From NCBI GenBank assembly GCA_036784855.1, contig JAZDSV010000003.1, positions 17,501 to 81,500 of the forward strand: 64,000 nucleotides of DNA, written 5' to 3'. Made by a program: the position numbers and the translations under genes. Below the pieces are notes generated by a model. The model was not told the origin of the DNA. It worked only from the letters and a program-made list of their open reading frames with translations, and searched no databases. Numbering within the stretch: the stretch's first letter is position 1; every line of letters begins with the position of its first letter. Shown here one piece after another: positions 10,884 to 23,188 of the stretch. Origin of the DNA: Aphelidium insulamus (Eukaryota; Aphelidiomycota; Aphelidea; Aphelidiaceae).

Positions 10884-12964
10884 ATGGAGGGGGCAGATGC
10901 GGCAATAAGCTCGGCCACAGCCGCTGCATCGGCGCAGCAGTGGGCAGTGGGTGTCCCCCACGCGTATATATGTGTGTGTGTGTGTCTGACGGCGCGTAGA
11001 AGGCCTACAGACACTATGTGGAGGCGTCGCGTAGCATTAGCGCCGTACTCCTCGCCGCCGGGGAACCCCCACCCGCGCAAGATAAAGGTGCTGAAGACAC
11101 CGAAGACCACGACGCGTCTCTGCTGCAAATGGCCATTCATTGCCTTCGCAAGGCTGCCGAGTGCCGGCGCAAAGCACTGCTGGACCATGAGGCGACTTCG
11201 ACTCGCGACACTGCGCTGCCTGCAGACACAACAGCCCCCGCGGATGCCGTGGACGATGCCGCCGCCGAAACGCCAACTGTGGATTCCACATCAGTGCCCA
11301 CATCAGGCGATAATCAGCGGCCCGCTGCCCAACTGGTGCACGTTCCACTTTGGCCCCGTCCTGGGAGTGCTGCGGCACCGGTCGCCGTGAAGTGCAAGAA
11401 AGTGCGCCGCAAGGTGCCCGTTATTCCCCTACCACACATTACACTGGAGCTGGAGAGGGCTCGCTCCGGCTGGGCTCGGGCCACGCAGACATACGACGCC
11501 ATGCACGCCGTGGAAGATAAAACCGCCGTGACACTGACGGCGCTGCGGCGTGCCCGTGAGGATCTGCAGATTTACAAAGATGCAGCCGCCAAGCTAGAGT
11601 CGCTGGAGCGCCTGACCATGGCCAAGGTTTCGGTGTGTCAGTGGCCAGCGGAGCAGTTGGCCGCGCAGTTGACCCGACTGGACGCGCAGCTGTACCGGCA
11701 GTGGCTTGCGGATTGCGGCGCCAGTGATGATGCCATCATGTGCTCCGTTCTTGAGGCGAGTATGAACGAGGCGGCGCTGGGAGCTGGTGACCCACTTTTG
11801 TTCTGTGGCTCCAGTGGCATTCCGGAGGGTCTTGCACGGTCGCTCCACTTTTATGCATTTGTTCAGCGGCTTGTGTTGTTCACTATTTTTGGCGACCGGG
11901 AAGGCAGTGGTCCTCTGCTTGCCATTCAACAGTGGCTGGGCGTGGTGCAAGTGCTGCACGATGCGTTCCGAGAGTTGAACATGATGGCGGCAATAGTTAC
12001 AGCTCTGGCCGCACCGAGACACGTTTCCTACATTGGCGGGCTTGTGTTGAGACTGGATTCCGCTTTGCAGGCATCGTGGAGAACTTGGCATGCTTGTTTC
12101 ACTCCGAGTCATATAGTGCAACCCACCGATAACAAGTTTGGTGACTACGCAAACATGCTACACTCGATGGAGTCCTACATGGACGGGGTTACTGGTCAAG
12201 CTCGAACCAGCAATAGCGGTGTACAGAACAAAATGCCACAAATCCTGGTTGTACCGTGGCTTTGGCACGCACTTCAGTCTGTGGGCAACGCACTGCGACA
12301 GTATTCTTCACTGTCATTCCCTGTACGGCGACAAATTTATATCGGCCATGATAGTGCTGTGATAGGTCGCCGCCGTCATAGGTACTGGTTTGAACTTGAG
12401 CAGATAGTTGCCTCACTCTCGCCGCCTGGCAAAGCAATTTATGACGAGTGTGCATGCGCAATATTCAAGTCATTTTGCGCGGCGCCTAGCAATAACAGCA
12501 ACACTGCATTGATGTTGAGCCAGATTCCCGAAAACTTGCCAATTGATTTGTGTGCTATTATGTTGGATAAAACGACCGAACTGTGGATTATCTCACGCGA
12601 GTATCTCAGCGATGAACAATTGACGTCGAAGATGTCGGCGGCCTGCAATCTACAGCCGCTATCGACTTGCATCCCTGACGATACCGACTGCAGCAGTGAT
12701 GATGATTATGGGGATGGAGATGGGGCTAATTCATCGACACTGAGACCGCGTCCGCTGTCTGGATTGATCGATGAAGCCAAAGCAGAGGCAATTGCTGCCA
12801 GGTTCTCATCGGAAAGTTCGCCACTCTCCCCCGTCGGAAGCGTACCCGACAGGAGAGCTCCAGATGAAAATGATCAAAGCGCTGAAAATAGTGATAGCGT
12901 GGGTTTGGCCGCGTACGACGATCTTTTAACAAGGCTGGAAAACGTCAAAAATTTCAATGAATAA
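10884..12964 (+). CDS. RasGEF (CDC25-domain) protein
   Basis: Proposed start ATG 10884. A 71-base intron (10940-11010, containing a GT microsatellite) joins a short first exon to a long second exon ending at 12964, about 670 residues in all. Residues about 200-480 hold a RasGEF catalytic domain: WPAEQLAAQLTRLDAQLYRQW, then VVQVLHDAFRELNMMAAIVT, WRTWHACFTPSH and FGDYANML, matching the order of CDC25 helices that open Ras-family GTPases for nucleotide exchange. The N-terminus (two Ala-rich helices, then SLLQMAIHCLRKAAE) looks MIT-like but this is weak. The C-terminus is acidic/Ser-rich and probably disordered. The second exon has no ATG near its own start, which supports the upstream exon. Confidence 0.8.
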
Positions 12965-12972
12965 ACCAATGT

Positions 12973-15900
12973 TCAATGGTGAGCCTCCTCTGTAATTCCA
13001 ATGCCAGTAAATCGTGTCAGTTTCCCACCTCGCCAGTCAGTCACGGCCGAGTTTACGGCTGCAGGCGAGCTCATATTGAGAACAGATTCGGCAGAGAGGT
13101 CCGAAACTGTTCCCGCAAGGCTCTGCGCAGACCGCATCCTGACCCCATGCCTCCGCAATTCAATTGATAATTGGAGCCACTGAAACACTGTACGAGGTGA
13201 GGCGATATGTTTTTGGCATGCAAGTCTCTACATACTATTATCGGTTGGTTCAGAGCTCTGACTGCGAAGTTCTCGTGGTGGCGGCAGTTCTATGCATTTG
13301 AGGCATCATGAATAGCAAGCAGCTGCAGACTCACTAGACATGAGCTTGTCTATGCGACGAAACACTTTTTTCTTCTGTTTCTGCATCGGGTCGTACCTGA
13401 CCAATTGTTTGACAAAGCTGCTATTTATTTTCTGCACGTAATAAGGATTTACTGTTCAAGAATCGTACGTACCACGGCGATATCGGACCAGTGCTTCAAA
13501 TCTGCAAGCTCGTATTTCAGTAAACACAAGACGCTTTTCAAAACGAGATCTGCTGCTTAAGCATGGTTACGACACACTGCAGGCGACTTACAGACGACTC
13601 TGGGCGGCTTTTTATAGCTTCGCAACTCGGCTATTGCTGAAGCCGAGAGCTGGGAAATTTGTTGCTTTACTTCTTCAAACATGAGTGCAGGAAATATCAA
13701 CTCTGGAGTCGCAGCTGCATCTTGAACGTCTGAAGATCGAAATTCCGAGGGCTTTCCGCCACTGCTTTTTTTGGAAACGACTTTCAACGACTTTTTCCTT
13801 CCGCGTTCAATTACAGTTGCGACTAGTTGAGCGTCGCGCTGCAGCTGTGCTTTGTCCTTTTCATTTGCATCTTTTTCCTTTTGCGTCGTTGTTGACTTCT
13901 TTGTTTTTGCGTCTGATGTGTTCTTCAGCAGCACAACTGCGACAACTTCACCATTGGCATCTCGGATTGGCAGCGATACCGGTGCTTCAGCCTCATCCGC
14001 GGATTTATTGCTCAGCACAGCAGACACCGCATCACTGACGTCATGAGATAATGTGCAACTGATTTGATTGTGAGCATACCTGTCCCTTCGCGATGCAATC
14101 TGCAATTTCTTGAATGGAGACCTCACCACTGGCGATCTGGTAGGGGCGGCGGACAGCTCTTCAACAGATTCAGTGACGCTACTTGTGGGATTCGCTCTGA
14201 TAATCGCTGAAGCAGGCCGTTTCTGAGCTGAAACATCGACTTCAATCTCTGGCGATGTTGCAGGCCTTGAATCCAACTGTGCTTCGCTGGGCAACGTTCC
14301 GGGATCGTTATCCACGGCCGGGCTCTCTTCAGGTAATGAAGTCAACTTCATCCGGGAGTCGGGGGAGGACAACCTTGATTTTGGTCGCATAGTACTGCTT
14401 GTGAGTTTTACTGGCGCAACGACAGCATTCGACTCAACCACACTTGGCTCCTCCTGCTCCTCGATCGGCCCCAATGCGTCTTCACCAAGTTTGGTTGCCA
14501 GTGCACTGGATGACTCGTACATTAAAGAATCAGTGTCTGAATCTTCATCTTCGCTTTGCAGTTCACCCTCATCATCAGGTGCATTACTCGTAGCGGCTGC
14601 AGAAGCTTGTTGCTGCTCTTGGAGCACTTCGTCACCAGACCAAATCTGCTCAATTGAGCCTCCGTCTTTAGAAACGACATAAAACGATGCTTCGTGGCCC
14701 AACGTGTGCATCCATCTTGTTGAAGATAGCGCCATGTGTAGTGCATGCGAGCGATTGTCAATGCTCTTGATGTCTGATGCCATCTGCTTTGCGGTGTCCT
14801 GTAGCATTGTGGTATGAAAGAACGTTGAATTATGTTGGATTGGATTTCACGCTACCTGAAGAAATGCTCTGCGTGCATCGGATAATGCAACGCCACCTTG
14901 GGTGGTAAGCGCCATTTGACTGTCGTCACCTGATATGATCGGAATGACCAAGTCGACGGTGGATTGGAGACTCTTTGTCTCACTGTCACCGGCTGTCAAA
15001 GTACTAGCTAGGTTACCAAAGCTTTGTTTATCGGCGGCAGATGACACTTCAGAAATTTCCGCATGTTGCATTCTGCCGCTGTCCACAGTTTCCACCAATT
15101 GTACAGTGAGCGGCGCCTCGGAAATGTCAGAGTCAGATGCAAAAGTCTTGTTAATGGCATCAATGGCAATATACTTGTACTCTTCAACGGAAACTCTGGG
15201 ATCTCTTGCGGCCAACTTTAGCTGGCGTGCTATCGAAGGGTACGGTGTAGTGAGTACTTTAGCAGGCTGATTGTATGTAGCTGCTTTCGATGAATCAAGT
15301 TGCGCCGAATTATTATGGGGTTGCAAGTCAGTGCTTAGACGACCGCTTTCTTCAGTGAATCTGAGACGCACCAGGTCCAAAGCGATGGCCAGATCTGCCC
15401 CACTGATCATGACATGCTTCGCCGACTGACATACAGACTTTATCAACTCGTCTTTTGTCGACAGATCCCTTGAAACCCCGCTTGACACGGCCGCCAGAAA
15501 CTCGGCAACACTAGCCACCACAGATGTATCTTCTCTGGCCCGAGCAGCAGCCAAATCGATGGCGTTGAAGATGGCAACATCCACACCGGCTGCATGCTGT
15601 TTTGCGGCAATGTCGAACAAGCCTTCTGTCCAAATTTCCTTTAAACTTTGTTCCGAGCTGGCTGCCAATGTCGCCGCCAGTGCATGCTCCGTATCGTCGC
15701 CAAGACCTGTCGGGATGCGTTGCTTGTTCGTATCAATGTGCACGGCGCCGCCATCTACTGCCGCAGTGTCACGCGCCACACCGCCGAGATGAACTGGAAA
15801 CGTTTCTTCATCCGAGGGCATTAAGGGCAGCAGTTCACGCAGAGGTCCCGCAGCGGGTCTATCTGCACGCGCCCTGCTACGAGTGGCGGCTTCCAGTGCC

Positions 15901-16289
15901 TCTGCAGCCGCAGCCGCAACCGCTGCCGCCTTTTCAGCCTCGCGTTGTAATTGAGCTTCCCGCTCCGCCACACGCACACGCATGCCAGACCCGTGCAGCT
16001 TAAAGTCGTCTAGCACCGCCAGCCACTCAGCTTCGGTCACGCTACTTCCAGTCTCGCGCATTAACCGCTGCGCAAGCCACAGCACGGGGTTGAACCCGGG
16101 ACGCGTCATCGAGGGCCGAAGCTGCTCCAGGCGGCCCACTGTCAACGCCTCCAAGCTGAGCAGCAGTCGCGGCACCACGCCCGTTTCCAGCAAGTACGCG
16201 CGGTTCCCATCATCCATCTTGAGCCATACCGTGAGGAATGCTTCCAGCATGCCCGAGGTGTGCTCTGCGGTGCCGCCTGCGGTGCTCAT
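12973..16289 (-). CDS. EFCAB5-like protein with DPY30-like N-terminus and GAF-like segment
   Basis: Start ATG 16289, stop at 12973, with at least four exons: 16289-14850, 14810-13590, and smaller ones near 13.5, 13.35 and 13.18 kb. The N-terminus (WLKMDDGNRAYLLETGVVPRLLLSLEAL) has the helical plan of DPY30/RIIa-like dimerisation regions. A long low-complexity middle follows, then a GAF-like strand (APVSLPIRDANGEVVAVVLL) and a tail reading LRSYKKPPRVV, LKYELADLKHWSD and INSSFVKQLVRYDP, which resembles the helix-rich segment that follows the GAF region in EFCAB5. EFCAB5 is associated with motile cilia in animals; applying that here is inference. It is divergent from vinculin, with about 140 bases between start codons. 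Confidence 0.6.
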
Positions 16290-16430
16290 ACACACGTGCG
16301 CCGCGTGCTCGATGTGTTGACAATGTTGTCGTGACGACGCCTAGCAAGTCACCACTCACATCCATACACCTCGCAGCACACATCCCCATACACAGCACCA
16401 CACACTCACACCCATAGACACACATCATAG

Positions 16431-19400
16431 ATGTACACGGCCACCTCCAAGCAGATCCTGGCGCCGGTGGCGGACGCCATCTCGCAGCTGATCGTCATCA
16501 ACGCCGACGCCGAGACCAACAACACGCCCATCCCCGACCTGACGGATGTGGCGGAAGTGGTGCGCGCACAGGCCGTCAACCTTGTCCAGGTGGGCCAGTC
16601 AATGGTGCCGGGCGGCGACCAGGAGCTGCAGCTGGAGATGCCCGTGGCCTGCCAGCAAGGTGCGGTGTCGCTGCTCTTGCCACTCCTCCCTACACCATCC
16701 CCATGCATATCCTGTACATACACACTCACACTTCTCACAGTGACGGATGCGGCCAACCTGCTGGTGGAAGCGGCGGCGGACTTAAAGGCAAACCGCCACA
16801 GCAAGACGGGTCGTCTGAAGCTTGTGGAGGGCGCCAAGGGCATATTGCAGGGCACGGCGCGCCTGTTGGATGTGTTTGACGAGAGCCAGGTGCGCGCCAT
16901 AGTGGCCGCATGCCGCACCGGCTCCGAGCTGGTGAATGGTGCGCGCTCACTCGGCCCCAACATCGCGGCCACTGTGGAGCACATGCGGCCGCTCTGTCAG
17001 ACGCTGGTGGAGTTGGCGCAGCTGGCTGGCCGGCGTGTGGACGAGCTGCTGTACGCGCCGCTGCAGGAGCGGCTACGTGCCGCCATTGATAGTATCACGC
17101 GCACCTCGGCACTGCTCATCACCAGCACCAAGGCGGTGTCGCAGAACCCGAGCAATTCGGCGGCGAAACAGGCGCGTGGCTTTTGCTGCGACCGCCTGCT
17201 CGAGACCATTCTGGACATTGAGTCCGTGGTGCAGATACGCGAGTGGAGTGAGCCCGCCTACTCGGAGGTGGGTGCTGGTTATGGGTATGCCTGTTGCTGC
17301 GTTGTTCATGTGCCCTCCTAGCTTATGGGAATGCTGTCGGCCCACCGCGCCGAGATCCACCAGCGCCTCATCGACACCATGTCCACGGTGCAGACGGGCG
17401 ATGCGGCGGGTCTGCGTGACACTCTTGTCGCAGCCAAGAACAGCACTGCTATCATCGTCAGCCAGGCCAGAGGTAAGCAGGAGTTCTTTGACGTTGTTTA
17501 GAAATTCTCATTATGAACAGACATATTGAACTACACGACACAAGACGCCAAGACCGAGTTGGCGGAGCTAATTGACGGCGTGATACGCATGGAGGCCCGC
17601 ATCGAAGACATCAGTATGCGTGCGGTAAACAACCACTACGACGCGAAACTGCAACGCGAATTGTACGGCGCTCTGACTCAGGCAGGCGATCTATTTCGCG
17701 ACTTGGAGGGCCTGACAGATCACATTGTGGCGGCCGATATCCGCGAGGCCATCGGACAGACTGGTGACCATCAAAAGACCAACAGCTCCGTCGGCGAGTT
17801 CTACCTGAGCGCCAAAGCCGGTGATCAGACGCAATTGGCTCCGGCCTCCCAGGCACTGAAGAAGGACAACGATCGTCTGGCGTCCGTGCTCAACTACGCC
17901 GCGATGCTCAGCAAGAACCCGGAGATATTTCGCAACATTCAGAACGGCCAGTCTGAGATGGCGCGTCTGATGGACCAGGTGATTGCATCGGGAACTGCCG
18001 TGGCGTCCAACCCGTCCGATCCGTACCTGAACGAGCACTTGGAGGAAGTGGTTAAACTGTGGGAAGACCGTGTGAAGAACATTGAGAACGTTGTCATTGG
18101 CGAAGAGAATCTCTTTCAGACGCACGATCTCATTGCTGCTGACGGTATGCCTATCTATGTTTCAATGCTCTAGTAGATACTAATTTATTGCAGCCGTGAC
18201 GGCAAAGACGAGGTTCAAGACTCTGCTTGCGACACTGGATGATTCTGATACAGAAAAGGTTATCTCCATCATTGCGGCTGTAGTGGACACGGTTGAACGC
18301 GCTCTGGCCAGTGCCATCAAGGAGCACGAGCAATCCGATGATCCAGACTACCGTAAAAAGCTGCGCGAACAGTCTGACGCGCTGCAGCAAGGTCAGTTCA
18401 GATCTTTAATCTTGACCTATTACATTAATTTTTTTCTGTAGTGTTGAAGCAAGGACGAGACATCATTGCCCGCAAAGGAGAGCGTCCGTCCGTGGAGCAG
18501 ATCCACAGCTTCCAGGCGGCCGTAATGGCTGCTATCAATGGCACCGGCGAAACCATCGCTGAACGCCGTACAATTGCCAACCGCTCCATTCTGACCACGA
18601 TTCCGGAGGCGATCCGCGAGGACGATCTGGATGAGGAGAAGACGCCTCGCGCCACTGAGGAAAATGTCCAGACACGAGCATTGGATGAGGCCGTAGCAGC
18701 CATGAAGTTGAGTGTTCAGGCACTTAATAGCGCCAGCAGCAACGAGGGCAGCGCTGGAGGCCTTGCTGTTGACGTCTCAGTTCCTCCGGTGGAATCACCC
18801 AGCTCCATTGTCACTGATGCAAATGGCGAAGAGGTGGAAGTTGTGAATGCCGTGGCACCCGAGCCTTTGCCGGCCGAAGAGGCCAAGGCGAACCCCATCA
18901 AGGTGCGGTGATATTTTTGTACCGCTCACATATCATTTTACACTGCTATGCAGGCTGCTGCACAAGAACTCAAAGTCACTGCCTCGCGATGGTCCGCAAA
19001 TCCAATGGTGTCAATGAGCTCTACGCTGGCAGAGAACATGGCGCTGATCTCGTCGCTGTACCGCCAGGATACTCCCGAGGCGCGCCGCCAATTGTTGCAA
19101 GTTGCCAAGAACCTGCAGGACGATAGCAAGTTCCTCGTGGCCGAAGCGCTTAAAGTAGCTGCAGCCTGCAAGGACAAGACACTCAAGCTGCAGGTCACGC
19201 AAGCCGTGGAATCCATCCAGACACTGACGATGCAACTGAAAATTGTGGTTGCCGTCAAAGCTGCGGCGCCAAACGACCGCGACTCTGAAAAACAGCTTGT
19301 TATCGTTTCGCAGAACTTGATGCGCGCCGTCCAGGCAACGCTGGCCGCCACCGAAGTTGCGTCGATCCGGGTGATGCGCACCGCGGGCAATGCAGCAGTC

Positions 19401-19610
19401 GCCGTGGTCAAGTTCCGCAAGATGCTCTACGCCAAGAACGGAGGTGCCGCCTCGTCGCCAAAGCGCGCCGCAGCCGTCCCACTGTCCAAGGTGCTAAATA
19501 TGCCCACGTTAAAAACGCCTACTGCCGCCATTATGGCCGGTGCGCCGTCTCCTCCGACACCGCTTCAGGTCAATGCAGTCCGGGCAGCTGCTGGCTTTGC
19601 AAAGAAGTAA
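16431..19610 (+). CDS. VCL: vinculin
   Basis: Seven exons (about 16431-16661, 16741-17269, 17322-17472, 17521-18144, 18194-18391, 18442-18903, 18954-19610) encode roughly 950 residues. The N-terminus ILAPVADAISQLIVINADAE...IPDLTDVAEVVRAQA matches the vinculin D1 head that binds talin helices. The four-helix repeats continue through VNNHYDAKLQRELYGALTQA and LKQGRDIIARKGERP. A short Ser/Pro/Glu linker (about 18,740-18,900) stands where animal vinculin has its proline-rich strap. The tail (AAAQELKVTASRWSANPMV...NAAVAVVKFRKMLYAKNG) is the actin-binding bundle. It links adhesion sites or membranes to actin. Slightly shorter than the human protein (about 1,066). Alpha-catenin is less likely because of the tail. 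Confidence 0.9.
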
Positions 19611-19707
19611 AGTGCGCGTGGGCACGCCAAGAATCTATTTAGAATATTTTCCGTGGATTCCCTTTACTAAACGATTTGGCAGCCACCGCCGTTTTTTCTC
19701 CCTTATC

Positions 19708-20645
19708 TCAGCCAACTTGTTGTCCCAATGTTTTTTTCTCATACGCCAGAGCAATTGCATATATTTCTTGCTGCAGTCGCATGTTTGGCCGGGTACGAAG
19801 CAGAAGGTTGACTGCGTTATGGCGCAGCCGTCGGTTACACGCCAAGTTATTTCCCTCTTCATGGTCCCACCGATATATGGTAGCCTTTCTCACAGCCGGC
19901 CTCATGTTCAACACCGCTAATGTCGTTTGCAGCGACCATTCCACATATGATCTACTCAGTTGATTTGGCTCCGCTAGCACGGCGTTCTTTAGCTCAGGCA
20001 CCAATTCGATATTTTCCTGTAAGTTAGCTGTTTAATGGACACAGAGGTGATCCGTACCAAACTTTGACGAATTGCTTCTTCGCTATCAAGTTCCGCTTCA
20101 TTATAGGAAAAGTTCATGACGCCATCGCAATAAGCCAGCGCATCGCGGATGATTGCATTCACCTCCAACCTAACTTGCTCATGTTCGGCGGATCCGCGCC
20201 ACCTTAAACGATACAGACTAGCAGCAGCGAGAGAGTCCTCCAACGCATCACCATGTGCATGCACTCGGTTGCGCTGCTCATGCCGATACTGGTCGGCCAT
20301 TTTACATATTTCGTCCGCGAGCGGCACATTGTTGTCAGTGAGCTCGGTGTCATCAGCGGTAACCAGTGCATTGACGATGTACTTGTCCAGCGAGGTTTTC
20401 GCGTTTTCTGCCTTGTACTGTAGCAGCTTGCACTTTTGCACTATATCCAGAGCTGGAACAGCTGCTTTGGCGCCCGCTAACGCGATGCAGATGAAAGCGA
20501 GCTTTGGTGCAAGCATTTGAGAAAGTACGAAAAAAAAATTGGACAAATCGGTGCACAAGTCGAATGCACGCTTCACGCTCTGCGCCAATCATACCCGAGT
20601 TGGCCAACTCCTGGTTTTTGGCCTGGCCAGCTTTGGCTTTGACAT
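19708..20645 (-). CDS. unrecognised helical protein, two or three exons
   Basis: Two clear exons are joined by a short intron at about 20,020-20,062. The first reads KAAVPALDIVQKCKLLQYK...LADEICKMADQYRHEQRNR...RWRGSAEHEQVRLEVNAIIRDALAYC...EAIRQSL. The second reads ENIELVPELKNAVLAEPNQLSR and ends at 19708. The 5' end is uncertain: an ATG at 20645 (MSKPKLARPK) can be spliced on through a roughly 95-base intron, but another acceptor fits too. All-alpha and rather basic near the end. I recognise no family. It converges on vinculin with 97 bases between stops. Confidence 0.55.
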
Positions 20646-20791
20646 CTTGAACAGTTTAAGCGGTGCTTCAAGAACAGACAAATTAAATGTCTCTCTTGCG
20701 TCTCTTTTTGTAATCTTCCTACATCCATACAAATTCAATACAGTGTGCATATAAATCTCGAAAAGAACGTTGACGAGAGTAGAACGTTGGT

Positions 20792-21762
20792 CTACTCCTG
20801 TGAGCGCAAGATGTTGGCCACGGCATCATCGTCGCCGTCGTCATCATCATCGGCATCATCGCCCTCCAAACCAAGGGCATCCATCTCCTGCTGGAACAGG
20901 GCCACGTCCACCGACACGTCACCGTCGTCAATGTATGCCGCGTCAGACGTTGCCAGTGTAAGATCCTGCTCAAACAGCTGGCGCCCCGTGGGCCGTTTCC
21001 GACGCAGCTCCTCCAGCCGCAGCCGCTCCCGGTCCTGCACCGCCAACTCCTTGTCGAACGCCTGCTTCCACGCCAGGAACGTCTGCGGTGTGACGGGTGT
21101 GCCGTGGAACTTTTTGTTCTCACGTTCCTCCGTGGCGCGTTTCTCCTCGGCCACGCGTCGCTCCCGAGCCGCTAGTCGGTCTGCAGCCAGCTGGTCCAGC
21201 GTGTCACGCACATGCTGCACCAGCGTAAACACCATCGCCATCCCGACCGACTCGGCTGCCTTTAATTGTTATATTCAGTCAGATATAACTCTGTGACGCA
21301 CCAGCTGTGAGAGCTCCGCATTAAGTGAGGTCAGAGCCGCGGCCGATACCAGCGCATCGTCACCCACGTCCACGTCTTCGTCATCACTGACCAGCAGCTC
21401 CCACTCGGGCACAACGTCGGGATAAATGGGCGGGTAGCGCACGGATAACGCAAGTCTGGCGGCTACAGCCAACGTGAGACCTTGACAATATATATGTATA
21501 TAGACGCGTCATACCGGACCGTCCATTATCATCGTCCTGGCATTGCACATCGATGGTGAAGGCATCCGGTGCCGTCTCTGCAATAGTGTGCATGAAGTCA
21601 CGTCCATGGTGGTAGTAGAGGGACACATCGACGCACCGTGGAACTCGTCGCAGTATATGGACCGCAAAGCCTCCACCTCGTTCCGCTGCTCTTCCGCGTA
21701 ATCTGCACCGGCGGCGCGTTAGGCAAGGCATGACGCGTGCAAGCAGACAGGTGCGTACCCAT
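20792..21762 (-). CDS. RWDD1: RWD domain protein RWDD1/GIR2 (DRG2-binding)
   Basis: The RWD domain starts DYAEEQRNEVEALRSIYCDEF, continues ETAPDAFTIDVQCQDDDNG and LAVAARLALSVRYPPIYPD, with the Y-P-x-x-x-P turn typical of RWD folds. The C-terminal DFRP-type part reads HGTPVTPQTFLAWKQAFDKEL...TGRQLFEQDLTLATSD and ends in an acidic tail. In yeast and animals this protein binds the GTPase DRG2 and GCN1 on translating ribosomes. Four or five exons. The best start gives a first exon of only four bases (ATGG, 21759-21762) spliced to ATTACGCG, producing MDYAEEQ, exactly where family members start. Stop at 20792. Confidence 0.88.
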
Positions 21763-21909
21763 TGCAATTATTTTACAGCTGCTCAGTGAATGCTCAATGA
21801 TAGTTGTGCATGCAATTCCATACTGTTTCTATAGCTTCAGTAAGGCCATCACAAGTGCAGTTGGCGTATACAGCACAAATGCATTCAATCCAAATCTATT
21901 GCTGACCAG

Positions 21910-23095
21910 CTATCTCTGCATCATGCCGCAGAGAAAAGCATGAAACATGGCGGCCATCAGACGGCCGGTGCAGTGGCGCTCTATAAGTGGATTGTACTCA
22001 GACACGTCCACGAGCCTGACTCTAGATTCACGGCCGGCCAAGCGCGTTATCTCCACCGCCTCCTCTGCCGTCAGTCCCTCGGGCGATGAGCAACTTACTC
22101 CCTGTTCACATTAACAGTATTTATACACATATATACAACAGGTAGTGATAAATACCGGAGCATCAGCAGCCCGCACAGCATCCAGGTCGAAGGAGACGAA
22201 AATGTCGGTGACACCGCCAGCCAGCAACAACTGTTTGAATGCGGCAACAAGACCCGGACCAGCCTTACGCAGCTCTGGCAGCCAGCACACCTGGCCGCCC
22301 TGTTCACGCACGAATTGCGCATGCTCCACCGCGCATTGCATTGGCTGTGCGGCGAATTCGACAAAGTGCCCGCCGCACTGTTTCCATCTCGGGTCCAGCA
22401 GCATCTGCCGGAACGGGGAGCCAGAGTGCGCCCGCTGTGTGACGGAACCATCAGCCCCCGGGACCGGCTTGAACGGCCGGACATCCAGGTGTGCATCAAT
22501 GTTGATGACGAGTAGTTTCTTGGGTGATGAATCGTTGGACTTGCCTACCAGCACATCCATCAATGCCGACACATTTGCGTATGACTGATCATTGCCGCCG
22601 CCGACCACGTACGGCACACTGGCATCAGAGTAGAGCAGTGCGGTGTTGACCCGACTGCTGAGAATAGTGTGTGCCGCCTCCAGTATCGTGGCGGGGTCAG
22701 ATGCAGATTCTGGCACGGTCACATCGCCGCCATCCAGCAGGTGAAGGCGGCTGTGCGCGTGGGTCATCAATGTGCATACTGTGAATACATATACAGCGCG
22801 AGAGTGCTCACTCGCGAAAGTAGAGACCGCTGGCCGCATCCGATGCACACAGTTTGCGAACATACTCCCGGAACGCCACGGGTGCTGCAGCGGCACCCAC
22901 GCGGCCGCCATTGCGCCTGACACCTACCGCCACATGAGACACCTTGCGATGTGTAATTGAGGGCACACCTTCATCGCACGCATAGCCAATAATGACTACT
23001 GAGCGCCGTGTGTCTTGCTGGTGGTGTCCCTGACCGCCAGCCAGGGACAGGTCCACCCGCGCAATGATGTCTCCAAGCCGGGGATCTTGTTGCAT
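21910..23095 (-). CDS. arginase/agmatinase/formimidoylglutamase-fold hydrolase
   Basis: Three exons (23095-22812, 22750-22156, 22101-21910), about 355 residues. Ureohydrolase metal motifs are present in order: YVVGGGNDQSYAN, VINIDAHLDVRP, FVSFDLDAVRAADAPG, then the C-terminal SCSSPEGLTAEEA. The family cleaves guanidino or formimino groups with a binuclear Mn2+ centre. The HSGSPFRQML loop and overall length fit formimidoylglutamase-like members better than arginase. The first metal histidine (GGDH/GGGH in most members) is Asn here. Some divergent members carry other residues at this position, so activity cannot be excluded. No targeting peptide is obvious. Confidence 0.82.
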
Positions 23096-23188
23096 TGTGA
23101 TATTTATGTGTGAAAGGTTCTCTGTTGCCTTGTCAATGAGAAGTTCTCTTTTGTATTGGCTGACAACTAATAGATACTAATATTTACA

